DNA of 64,000 nt, taken from positions 1 through 64,000 of the forward strand of contig VYAQ01000044.1 in assembly GCA_009844885.1 (NCBI GenBank), given 5' to 3'. Origin of the DNA: Gemmatimonadota bacterium. GTDB lineage: Bacteria; Gemmatimonadota; Gemmatimonadetes; Longimicrobiales; Gaopeijiaceae. Shown here piece after piece: positions 17,501 through 24,860 of the stretch; position 1 is the stretch's first letter; each line of letters starts with the position of its first letter. A program made the position numbers and the translations under genes. The notes beneath the pieces were generated by a model. The model made no database searches. It was not told the origin of the DNA and saw nothing but the letters and a program-made list of their open reading frames with translations.

Positions 17501-19003
17501 ATGAATGGCGCGTCTGACCTGCTGGCGTACCTGGGCGGGCTGACCGTCTCCCAGGGGCGGTTGGCCGGGGAGCGGTTGCGGGTGTTCCCGTGGGAGCGGC
17601 GCTTCGTCCGTGGGGCCTTCAAGCCGGAAGTCCAGTCGGCCGCGCTAAGTGTGGCGAGGGCGAACGGGAAGACGACGCTAACCGCCGGGATCGCAGCCGC
17701 GACGCTGGACGGGCCGCTTGCCGTTCCGCGAGGGGAGACGGTGTTGGTGGCTTCGAGTTTCGAGCAGGCCCGGATCGCGTTCGAGCACATTGTGGCGTTC
17801 ATGGGCGACAAGCTGCGGGACCGGGCGCGGTGGAGGGTATGGGACACGGCACAACAGGCTCGGGTGGAGGACCGCGAGACTGGTGCTCGGGTGCGGTGTA
17901 TCGGGAGCGATCCCAGGCGGGCGCATGGTCTGGCTCCGTCGCTGGTGCTGGCGGATGAGCCCGCACAGTGGCCTAACTCGACGGGGGAGCGGATGGTGGC
18001 GGCGCTGCGGACGGCGGCGGGCAAGCAGCCACACAGCCGCTTCGTGGCCCTCGGGACGCGCCCGGCCGGGTCTGAGCACTGGTTCGCGAAGATGCTGGCC
18101 GGGGGCGCGGACTATGCTCAATCGCACGCGGCGCGGGAGAATGACCCGTCCTTCTGGCGGCGGACCTGGAAGCGGGCGAACCCGAGTCTGGACCACCTTC
18201 CCGACCTGGAGGCGGCGATCCGGGCCGAGGCCGCCCAGGCGAAGCGCGATCCCGCGCTCCTGGCCGCGTTCGAGGCGCTGAGGCTCAACAAGGGGACCGA
18301 CGATACCGAGGTCGCGGTCCTGCTCGATGCGGCGCTGTGGGCGTCCATCGAGGGGGAGGCCGCGCTGGAGGGTCCGGTGGTGTGGGGCGTGGACCTGGGC
18401 ACTTCGGCGGCACAGTCGGCCGTGGCGGCCTACTGGCCCGAGACGGGGGCGCTGGAGTGTCTGGCGGCGTTCCCTTGCCAGCCGTCGCTTGATGTGCGCG
18501 GACGGCGTGACGGCGTGGCGGGGCTGTACCGGGAGTGCGCCAAGCGTGGCGAACTGCTGACGCTCGGACAGCGGGCGGTGGACGTGTCGGCTCTGCTCGG
18601 GGAGGCTCGCAAGCGGTTCGGGAGGCCGTCGCGGGTGGTGGCGGACCGCTGGCGCGAGGCCGAGCTACGTGACGCGCTGGAGAAGGCTGGCGTCCCGCCA
18701 GCGGCGTTCGAGGTCCGAGGGATGGGCTTCGCGGACGGTGGGGCGGACGTTCGGGCGTTCCGGCGCGCTTGTGCGGAGGGCCGGGTAACTCCTGCGCCGT
18801 CGCTGCTGTTGCGCTCGGCCATGAGCGAGGCCAGGACGATCAGCGACCCGGCGGGCAACGCCAAGCTGTCGAAGTCCACCCAGGGCGGGCGGCGTCTTCG
18901 AGCTCGAGACGACGCGGCGGCGGCCGCCGTGCTGGCGGTGGCGGCGGGAGTCCGGCAACCAGCAAAGTCGAAAGCGCGTTGGCGCTACCGGGGCGCGGCG
19001 TGA
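17501..19003 (+). CDS. terL: Phage terminase large subunit (TerL)
   Basis: FPWERRFVRGAF, Walker A-like SVARANGKTT, Walker B SLVLADEPAQW, nuclease-region VVWGVDLGTSAAQSAVAAYW. Confidence 0.9.
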   Translation: MNGASDLLAYLGGLTVSQGRLAGERLRVFPWERRFVRGAFKPEVQSAALSVARANGKTTLTAGIAAATLDGPLAVPRGETVLVASSFEQARIAFEHIVAFMGDKLRDRARWRVWDTAQQARVEDRETGARVRCIGSDPRRAHGLAPSLVLADEPAQWPNSTGERMVAALRTAAGKQPHSRFVALGTRPAGSEHWFAKMLAGGADYAQSHAARENDPSFWRRTWKRANPSLDHLPDLEAAIRAEAAQAKRDPALLAAFEALRLNKGTDDTEVAVLLDAALWASIEGEAALEGPVVWGVDLGTSAAQSAVAAYWPETGALECLAAFPCQPSLDVRGRRDGVAGLYRECAKRGELLTLGQRAVDVSALLGEARKRFGRPSRVVADRWREAELRDALEKAGVPPAAFEVRGMGFADGGADVRAFRRACAEGRVTPAPSLLLRSAMSEARTISDPAGNAKLSKSTQGGRRLRARDDAAAAAVLAVAAGVRQPAKSKARWRYRGAA

Positions 19004-19500
19004 GGCCCTTGCACCTTTTCGGGGATTGGTCGCGGGAAGGCAATGCGAGCCTCTTTCAGGCGGCGCTGTTCCGCGAGAACTAAAAGCATGCGTAGGTTTT
19101 CTTCCCCGTCAGGTACACCTACGCCGAGCGCGAGTAGCTTGGACGCGGTTCTTGCCCTGTGCGACAAATCACTTAGTCCCACACGGGCAATGGGATCGCG
19201 ACGCCTCTGTCTGGTTAGCTCCTGGATGTCGGGCACGAGGCGTCGGAAGCGTTCGCTCGGGCGCCGAGGTGCATACCACCGCCATCCACCTGTCACGCTC
19301 AGTATCAGTCCGATGACGGTGCAGACTAGTGCGACCAACGGGAGCGGAGCCCCGACACCGGGCCAGTGTTCGACGACAGTGGTGCGCACCTGCATGAAAT
19401 CCAGCAGATAGCCCAAGCCGAGGACCAGCAAGGTGATACCTCTGGCCCATCCGCCAAGGCTGGTGACGAAGTCAATGGCACGGGACGTCGCGGTGCTCAT
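18985..19500 (-). CDS. Hypothetical 2-TM membrane protein (reverse-oriented insert in satellite)
   Basis: ARGITLLVLGLGYLLDFM and PLPLVALVCTVIGLILSVTGGW TM segments, then charged cytoplasmic-like region. Confidence 0.6.
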   Translation of the reverse strand: MSTATSRAIDFVTSLGGWARGITLLVLGLGYLLDFMQVRTTVVEHWPGVGAPLPLVALVCTVIGLILSVTGGWRWYAPRRPSERFRRLVPDIQELTRQRRRDPIARVGLSDLSHRARTASKLLALGVGVPDGEENLRMLLVLAEQRRLKEARIAFPRPIPEKVQGPHAAPR

Positions 19501-19522
19501 CCTCCAACTTAGCGTCACTTCA

Positions 19523-19804
19523 ATGAGTCGTCATCACGATAAGCACCTTCCTGCCCGCCGTTGGTTGCACGTCCGGCGCGCCGTGCTGGACGCCGCGAAC
19601 TGGCGCTGCTCGACGTGCGGGCAGTACGGGAACGAGGTGGACCACATCGTGCCGCTCCACCGTGGCGGCGATCCGTGGTCGCTCGACAACCTCCAGGTGC
19701 TCTGCCGAGGCTGTCACATCCAGAAGACTGCCGCCGAGAACCGCCGCGAACCGACGCCAGCGGAGGCGGCTTGGCGGGCGCTGGTGGACGAACTGAGCCC
19801 GTAA
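19523..19804 (+). CDS. HNH endonuclease
   Basis: LDAANWRCSTCGQYGNEVDHIVPLHRGGDPWSLDNLQVLCRGCHIQKT (HNH with Cys pairs). Confidence 0.92.
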   Translation: MSRHHDKHLPARRWLHVRRAVLDAANWRCSTCGQYGNEVDHIVPLHRGGDPWSLDNLQVLCRGCHIQKTAAENRREPTPAEAAWRALVDELSP

Positions 19805-19907
19805 GAAACCCCCTGAAACCGATTGCAACAAGATCAAGCGGGACAGCGATTTGTGGATCTCGCACATGGTGTTATGCTCCCCCGGCAATCGTCTTCAAGG
19901 GGGAACC

Positions 19908-21170
19908 ATGACCAACGCACAGAGAATCCGGCTGCGCCTGTCCCAGGTCCGCCAGCGGCTGAACGAGATTGCGGGGCTGGAGGGCGAGGACTTCACCGAC
20001 GAGATCCGGTCCGAGGCCGAGACCCTCCAGACCGAGTACGCGGACCTCGAAACCCGCCACCAGGCCGCCATCGTGGCCGAAGACGAGGGGGAGACTCGTG
20101 AAGCCGCACCCGATGCCGAGATGCGGGAGCGGATCGAACTTCGCAGCCGCGCCAGTCTCGGCAACTACCTGGTCGCCGCCCTACGGGGCCGCCGGGTGGA
20201 TGGTGCGGAAGCCGAGCTACAGACCGCCGCAGGGATCGGGGACGGCATCCCGCTGGAACTGTGGGACGTGCCGACGGAGACTCGGGAGGACGCGGCGACG
20301 GGCGCACCGGGTTCGGTGGGGGTGAACCTGGACCGGATTCGTCCGGCCGTGTTCGCGAACTCGGTCGCGCCCAGGCTCGGTATCGAGATGCCGCGCGTGG
20401 CGAGCGGCACCTACGCCAGCGCGACGATCACCACGTCGCTCACCGCGGGCTCGAAGGCCAAGGGCGAGGCCCAGGAGTCCACCCCGGCCGCGTTCACCGT
20501 ATCGAGCGTGACACCGAAGCGGATCAGCGCCCGGCTCGGTATCCGCATCGAGGACGTGGCGGCGGTCGGACAGGCCAACTTCGAGGCCGTGCTGCGAGAG
20601 AACCTGTCCCTGGTGCTCTCCGACGAACTGGACGACCAGGCGATCAACGGGGCGGGTGGCAACGCGGGGGCCGACTTGAAGGGCATCTTCAACGCGCTCA
20701 CCGATCCGAACGCGCCCGGCGCAGGGGTGGCGAAGTTTGATGACTTCGTGAACGCCTATGCGGGTGGGATCGACGGGCTGTGGGCGTCCCGGATGAACGA
20801 GGTAGCCATCGTATGCGGTCCCGAGACCTACCGGTTGAGCGCGAAGGCGTTCCGTGACGTGGGCAGCAACACCGGCCACCGGGGCGACATTGCGTTCGCC
20901 GACTACGCGATGAAGCACACCGCGGGCTGGTGGACCAACAAGCGGATGCCGAACAAGGCGAACCACATCCAGCAGGCGATCCTCCACCGGAAGGGCCGCA
21001 CGGGGCTGCGCACGGCTGTGTGTCCGCACTGGAACGAGATCAGTATCGACGACATCTACTCGGGCAGCGCTCGGGGTGAGCGGTACTTCACGATGCACGT
21101 TCTCTTGGGCGACGTGATCCTGGTCCAGCCGAGCGCCTACGCCCAGGTAGCGTTTCGAGTCAGCACCTGA
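19908..21170 (+). CDS. HK97-type major capsid protein with N-terminal delta/scaffold-like region
   Basis: N-terminal coiled region then TPKRISARLGIRIEDVAAV...ENLSLVLSDELDDQAINGAGG...LKGIFNAL; HK97 MCP features. Confidence 0.87.
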   Translation: MTNAQRIRLRLSQVRQRLNEIAGLEGEDFTDEIRSEAETLQTEYADLETRHQAAIVAEDEGETREAAPDAEMRERIELRSRASLGNYLVAALRGRRVDGAEAELQTAAGIGDGIPLELWDVPTETREDAATGAPGSVGVNLDRIRPAVFANSVAPRLGIEMPRVASGTYASATITTSLTAGSKAKGEAQESTPAAFTVSSVTPKRISARLGIRIEDVAAVGQANFEAVLRENLSLVLSDELDDQAINGAGGNAGADLKGIFNALTDPNAPGAGVAKFDDFVNAYAGGIDGLWASRMNEVAIVCGPETYRLSAKAFRDVGSNTGHRGDIAFADYAMKHTAGWWTNKRMPNKANHIQQAILHRKGRTGLRTAVCPHWNEISIDDIYSGSARGERYFTMHVLLGDVILVQPSAYAQVAFRVST

Positions 21171-22015
21171 TGGATGCCCGCCGCCTGGTGACCGGGGCGG
21201 CTGAGATACGGGCCGCCGAAGATGGGCCGCACCTTCACGGTGTGCTGATCCAGGAGGGCCGTGCTGCGAGCGGAGGCCGCCGGGAGGTGTTCGCGCCCGG
21301 TTCCGTCGAGTGGCCGTCTACGGGCGTTGGTATCCTCACCGCGCACCGTACAGCGCCCGAGGTCCGGGCCATGCCGTCGCGCCGGTCCGATGGGCGCATC
21401 ATGGTCAGGACACCGGCAACGGAAGCGATCCGGGAAGCCGTCGAGGGCGGGCGGCGGTTCATGAGCGTGGAGTTTCACGCGCTCCGGGAACGCACGACGC
21501 GGGGCGGGGTCCGGGAGGTGCTGCGGGCCTTCGTGCCGGATGCCGCACTCGTTGCCAATCCCGAGTACGACACGACGGCCGCCGAGGTGCGCCGCCGTCT
21601 CGGTGGAGTCAAGGCCCGTGTCCCGACCGGCAAGGCGGTGGATTGCCGATGCGGTCCCGCAGCCTGCGAGACGGCGACAATCGACCCGGGCGGCCTGGAG
21701 ATCCCGGACGATGCCCCGGCTTTCCTGGGCGACTTCAAGCAGCCGCTCGCGGCCGCCACTTCCGAGGTGAGGGATGGTGTCGTCACGGTGGCCGCGGAGG
21801 TCCGGGACACGTCCTGGGGCCGGGATCTTGTCGAGGCCGGAACGGATCACCTGATCGTGCGTCCGTACCCCGACCCCATGAAATCGGAGTGGGAGGTGCG
21901 CGGCACCGACCGGCTCTTTACGCGGCTGAGCGTGGCCGCGTGGATCTTCTCATGGACCGACCAGACCGGCGGCTTCGAAGAAGCCGAGCTTGAGCGGAGG
22001 CGGCTGTGGCTGTGA
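21170..22015 (+). CDS. HK97-family (S78) prohead protease with C-terminal extension
   Basis: VGILTAHRTAPEV (His) and RRFMSVEFHALRE (Ser) motifs; adjacent to MCP (TGATG overlap). Confidence 0.82.
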   Translation: MDARRLVTGAAEIRAAEDGPHLHGVLIQEGRAASGGRREVFAPGSVEWPSTGVGILTAHRTAPEVRAMPSRRSDGRIMVRTPATEAIREAVEGGRRFMSVEFHALRERTTRGGVREVLRAFVPDAALVANPEYDTTAAEVRRRLGGVKARVPTGKAVDCRCGPAACETATIDPGGLEIPDDAPAFLGDFKQPLAAATSEVRDGVVTVAAEVRDTSWGRDLVEAGTDHLIVRPYPDPMKSEWEVRGTDRLFTRLSVAAWIFSWTDQTGGFEEAELERRRLWL

Positions 22016-22317
22016 CGGTGGACGCGGCGACTGTTGTAGCGGCCGCGCAAGTGAGCGAGGACCAAGCGGCCCGACTGCTCGCGGTCGCGACCACCCTGGT
22101 AGAGCGGTACGCACCGAACGCGCCCGAGGCGATCCAGAATGAGGCGGTGATCCGGGTGGCGGGTTGGCTCGGACAGACCCCGGCGGGGAGCTTCACCAGG
22201 GTGCAGACCGGGCCACGTGAGACCGAGTACGCGCCTGGGCAGAAGGGGGCGCTGCGTCACAGCGGGGCCATGTCCCTGCTCGCACCCTGGAAGGTGCGGC
22301 GGGGGGGAGCGATCTAA
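22006..22317 (+). CDS. Head-tail connector (gp6-like)
   Basis: DQAARLLAVATTLVERYAPNAPEAIQNEAVIRVAGWL; located between protease and portal. Confidence 0.72.
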   Translation: MAVTVDAATVVAAAQVSEDQAARLLAVATTLVERYAPNAPEAIQNEAVIRVAGWLGQTPAGSFTRVQTGPRETEYAPGQKGALRHSGAMSLLAPWKVRRGGAI

Positions 22318-23369
22318 TGCGCTGGCCGTGGCGGAAGCGAGAGACCCGCGACTCGGGCGGCGACTTCACCGACGCCGTCGTGCGGCTTATCGAGGCCCAG
22401 GCGGCCGGGAAGGCTGCCGACGCCTCCAGCACTGCCGCCGTGGAGGCCGCCAGCGGGGCGCTTAGCCGTGCGTTCGCCTCGGCCCGGGTGGAAGGGCCGC
22501 CGCACGTCCTGGAGGCCGTCACGCCCTCCGTACTGGCCCAGGTGGGCCGCGATCTGGTTCGGTCGGGGGACTCCATGCACGTCATCGACGTGGACCGCTC
22601 GGGGCGGGTGACGCTGCTCCCGTGCTCGAGCTGGCACTTCGAGGGCGACGCACACCCGCGCACCTGGACCGTGAGGGCGACCTACTACGGGCCGTCCACG
22701 TCCACGACACGGCATCTTCCCTTCTCGGGAGTGGTCTTCGTGACATGGGGATCGACGCCGGGCCAACCCTACGTCGGGATCGGGCCTACGTCCTGGGCAC
22801 ACACGACCGCGCGGCTCCAGTCCGAGACTGAGCGGTCCCTGGCCGACGAATCCGCAGGCCCGGTCGCACAACTCCTCGCTATCCCGCAGGACGGCGGCGG
22901 CGGCGAGGAAGACCCGCTCGCGCTGCTCAAGGCGGATCTCCGCACCGCCCGGGGCAAGGCACTGCTCGTTGAGACGACCGCCACGGGATGGGGCGACGGG
23001 AGGAGCGCGGCACCGCAACGTGACTGGCACGCTTCAAGGCTCGGACCCGCGCCGCCCGAGTCCATGGCCCGGGTCCGCACGGACGCCTTCAACGCCGTCC
23101 TGGCGGCAACAGGAACGCCTCCGAGCCTGTTTATGGACTCGGACGGGACCGCACAGCGTGAAGCCGTCCGGCGCTGGCACCTCGGGACCGTGCTCCCCCT
23201 GGCGGGACTCCTGGAGGCCGAACTGACGGCCAAGCTGGAGGCCGACGTGCGGCTCGCCTTCGACAGCTACCCGCTCGACCTCGCAGGACGCGCCCAGGCG
23301 TTCCAGAAGCTCGTTGCCGGGGGCGTGTCCGTGAGCGAGGCACTGGCGACCTCGGGGCTGCTCTCGTGA
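22317..23369 (+). CDS. Phage portal protein
   Basis: VGRDLVRSGDSMHVIDVDRSGRVTLLPCSSW...GTPPSLFMDSDGTAQREAVRRWHLGTVLPLAGLLEAELTAKL. Confidence 0.85.
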   Translation: MRWPWRKRETRDSGGDFTDAVVRLIEAQAAGKAADASSTAAVEAASGALSRAFASARVEGPPHVLEAVTPSVLAQVGRDLVRSGDSMHVIDVDRSGRVTLLPCSSWHFEGDAHPRTWTVRATYYGPSTSTTRHLPFSGVVFVTWGSTPGQPYVGIGPTSWAHTTARLQSETERSLADESAGPVAQLLAIPQDGGGGEEDPLALLKADLRTARGKALLVETTATGWGDGRSAAPQRDWHASRLGPAPPESMARVRTDAFNAVLAATGTPPSLFMDSDGTAQREAVRRWHLGTVLPLAGLLEAELTAKLEADVRLAFDSYPLDLAGRAQAFQKLVAGGVSVSEALATSGLLS

Positions 23370-23575
23370 ACTGGAGACCAGGCAAGCCGGACCCCGAGAT
23401 GAGGGCGATCCGGGATCGGATCAGAACCGCGGTGCGGACGCTAAAGGCGGCGGGCGTGCGGGTCGACCCCGAACTCGTATTGGCTGGTGCGGGCCTCGAC
23501 CTGCACGCGAAGCGCGACGAGTTGGTGCCGATGATCCGAACGATTGCCGAGGACCTGGTGGTCGATGCGGGTTAG
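23366..23575 (+). CDS. Small hypothetical satellite protein (69 aa)
   Basis: GTGA overlap with portal stop; acidic/basic helical protein. Confidence 0.55.
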   Translation: MNWRPGKPDPEMRAIRDRIRTAVRTLKAAGVRVDPELVLAGAGLDLHAKRDELVPMIRTIAEDLVVDAG

Positions 23576-23588
23576 GCCAGCGAGAGGA

Positions 23589-23777
23589 CTAGGTCGCTGG
23601 AATCGAACAGCGCGCGAATAGTTCCCCTTGGCCCTTGACCGTCTCCTTCTGCCGCCGGGATTCGTGATGTTTGGCCCATCGGGTCGGTCCATCGAGACGT
23701 TCCGACACTCGAATGATGACCGTGCCATCTGACCGGCGTTCTTCCTTCCATCCGTCGTTCGGTTCTTTCCCGCTCAT
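23589..23777 (-). CDS. Small hypothetical protein (62 aa), partner of serine protease
   Basis: ATGA overlap with upstream protease gene; MSGKEPNDGWKEERRSDGTVIIRVSERLDGPTRW. Confidence 0.6.
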   Translation of the reverse strand: MSGKEPNDGWKEERRSDGTVIIRVSERLDGPTRWAKHHESRRQKETVKGQGELFARCSIPAT

Positions 23778-24529
23778 CGTTTTCCTCCTTGGCTGTCCAA
23801 CCCCGCGTTCTCGATCATGTCTCGGCATCGAGCTAGCGGCGAAACCGTCGCCAATCCTGTCGTTCCGTACACTCCCATTACTATCCCGAACACCTTGCCG
23901 CTCGCAACTTCAATGACTCCTCCTCCACTGTTTCCCGGGTTGACGGGCATCTGAATGGTGTAGCTGTCCCGCAGAGCAGCTGCAGCTACGGGATGCGGGA
24001 TCACGGCGCTAACAGGTCCCTGCAGGAAGGTGCTGATGACCGTCTTTCCTTTGTACAGCTTGATCCCGTGTGGCCAGCCACAAGTTACCACCTGGTCCCC
24101 CTCTTGAGGTGCCAAGTCATAGCCTACCGCCATCTGGCGAGACGGGAATCCTCCCCTCTCGATTGACACGACCGCCACATCGTACTGCTGGTTTTCGAGA
24201 CTCTGTGTGATAGCGGTAACGGCATACGACAGTTCCACTTCTTGTCGGCTACTCGTGGCCGAATCCACGGTGAACACCGCGGCTGTTCCCTTCTCGGTCT
24301 TGGCTTCTTTTCGGAGACCTTCGAGGACGTGCGCTGCGGTTAGGATCACCCGCGGCCTCTTGATGGCAATACCTGTCCCGACAATGACGGGTTCCCGCTT
24401 ATCGGGAGGTGGCCAGAAGAGGCCGAAGCCGACCGTAGCCAACCGAATGTCCTCAAACATCTTTCTGCGCTTCTCACGGTGGCGCGCAGATCCATCCGGA
24501 GCCTGCTTTCGTTTGCTTGCCCGTCCCAT
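23774..24529 (-). CDS. Trypsin-like serine protease (S1 family)
   Basis: VGTGIAIKRPRVILTAAHVL (His), YDVAVVSI (Asp), MPVNPGNSGGGVI (Ser) catalytic triad motifs. Confidence 0.88.
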   Translation of the reverse strand: MGRASKRKQAPDGSARHREKRRKMFEDIRLATVGFGLFWPPPDKREPVIVGTGIAIKRPRVILTAAHVLEGLRKEAKTEKGTAAVFTVDSATSSRQEVELSYAVTAITQSLENQQYDVAVVSIERGGFPSRQMAVGYDLAPQEGDQVVTCGWPHGIKLYKGKTVISTFLQGPVSAVIPHPVAAAALRDSYTIQMPVNPGNSGGGVIEVASGKVFGIVMGVYGTTGLATVSPLARCRDMIENAGLDSQGGKR

Positions 24530-24594
24530 TTTCTCCGTTTCGTACCCCCACGGGGACCGCGGGGATGACAGTCGAACGTAGGAGGCATCAACGA

Positions 24595-24622
24595 CTTGTA
24601 GTACCTCTAAGGGTACTACAAG
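24595..24622. promoter_or_regulatory. 11-bp inverted repeat upstream of serine protease gene
   Basis: cttgtagtacc-tctaag-ggtactacaag, perfect arms. Confidence 0.75.
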
Positions 24623-24734
24623 GCGCCGAGGTCACCAAACCCCTGTGGGTTTGCAGGCATGTTACATATTCATAGTGATAACCAATATTATTGCGTACTG
24701 ATAAAGCATTATCATGATTAGAGTTAAGCACTCC

Positions 24735-24751
24735 GGTGGCGGGGGCGTGTG
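24735..24751 (+). repeat. attR-type 17-bp direct repeat (3' end of tRNA-Sec)
   Basis: ggtggcgggggcgtgtg, identical to 14077-14093. Confidence 0.9.
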
Positions 24752-24833
24752 GGAATCGAACCCACCCACCCGGGTCTTAGCCGGGCGCACTGGTTTTGAA
24801 GACCAGACGGAACACCAGTCCCGATCCGCCCCC
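24737..24833 (-). tRNA. selC: tRNA-Sec (UCA)
   Basis: 97 nt; GGGGGCGG acceptor, CTGG-TCTTCAAAA-CCAG anticodon arm (TCA), long variable arm GCGCCCGGCTAAGACCCGGGTGG, GGTTCGATTCC, encoded GCCA. Confidence 0.95.
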
Positions 24834-24860
24834 CCATGATACTCGGATCACCGACCCGCC

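Larger units (their letters stand above)
14077..24751. mobile_element. Integrated phage satellite, capsid-forming PICI-like, in tRNA-Sec
   Basis: 17-bp direct repeat at both ends (right copy is the 3' end of tRNA-Sec); tyrosine integrase next to the left end; AlpA; TerL, MCP, protease, connector, portal; no tail or lysis genes. Confidence 0.85.

Noticed and set aside
14177-24751. Interpretation as a complete temperate prophage
   Set aside because: No tail, lysis or replication genes recognised and only 10.7 kb between exact att repeats; satellite fits better
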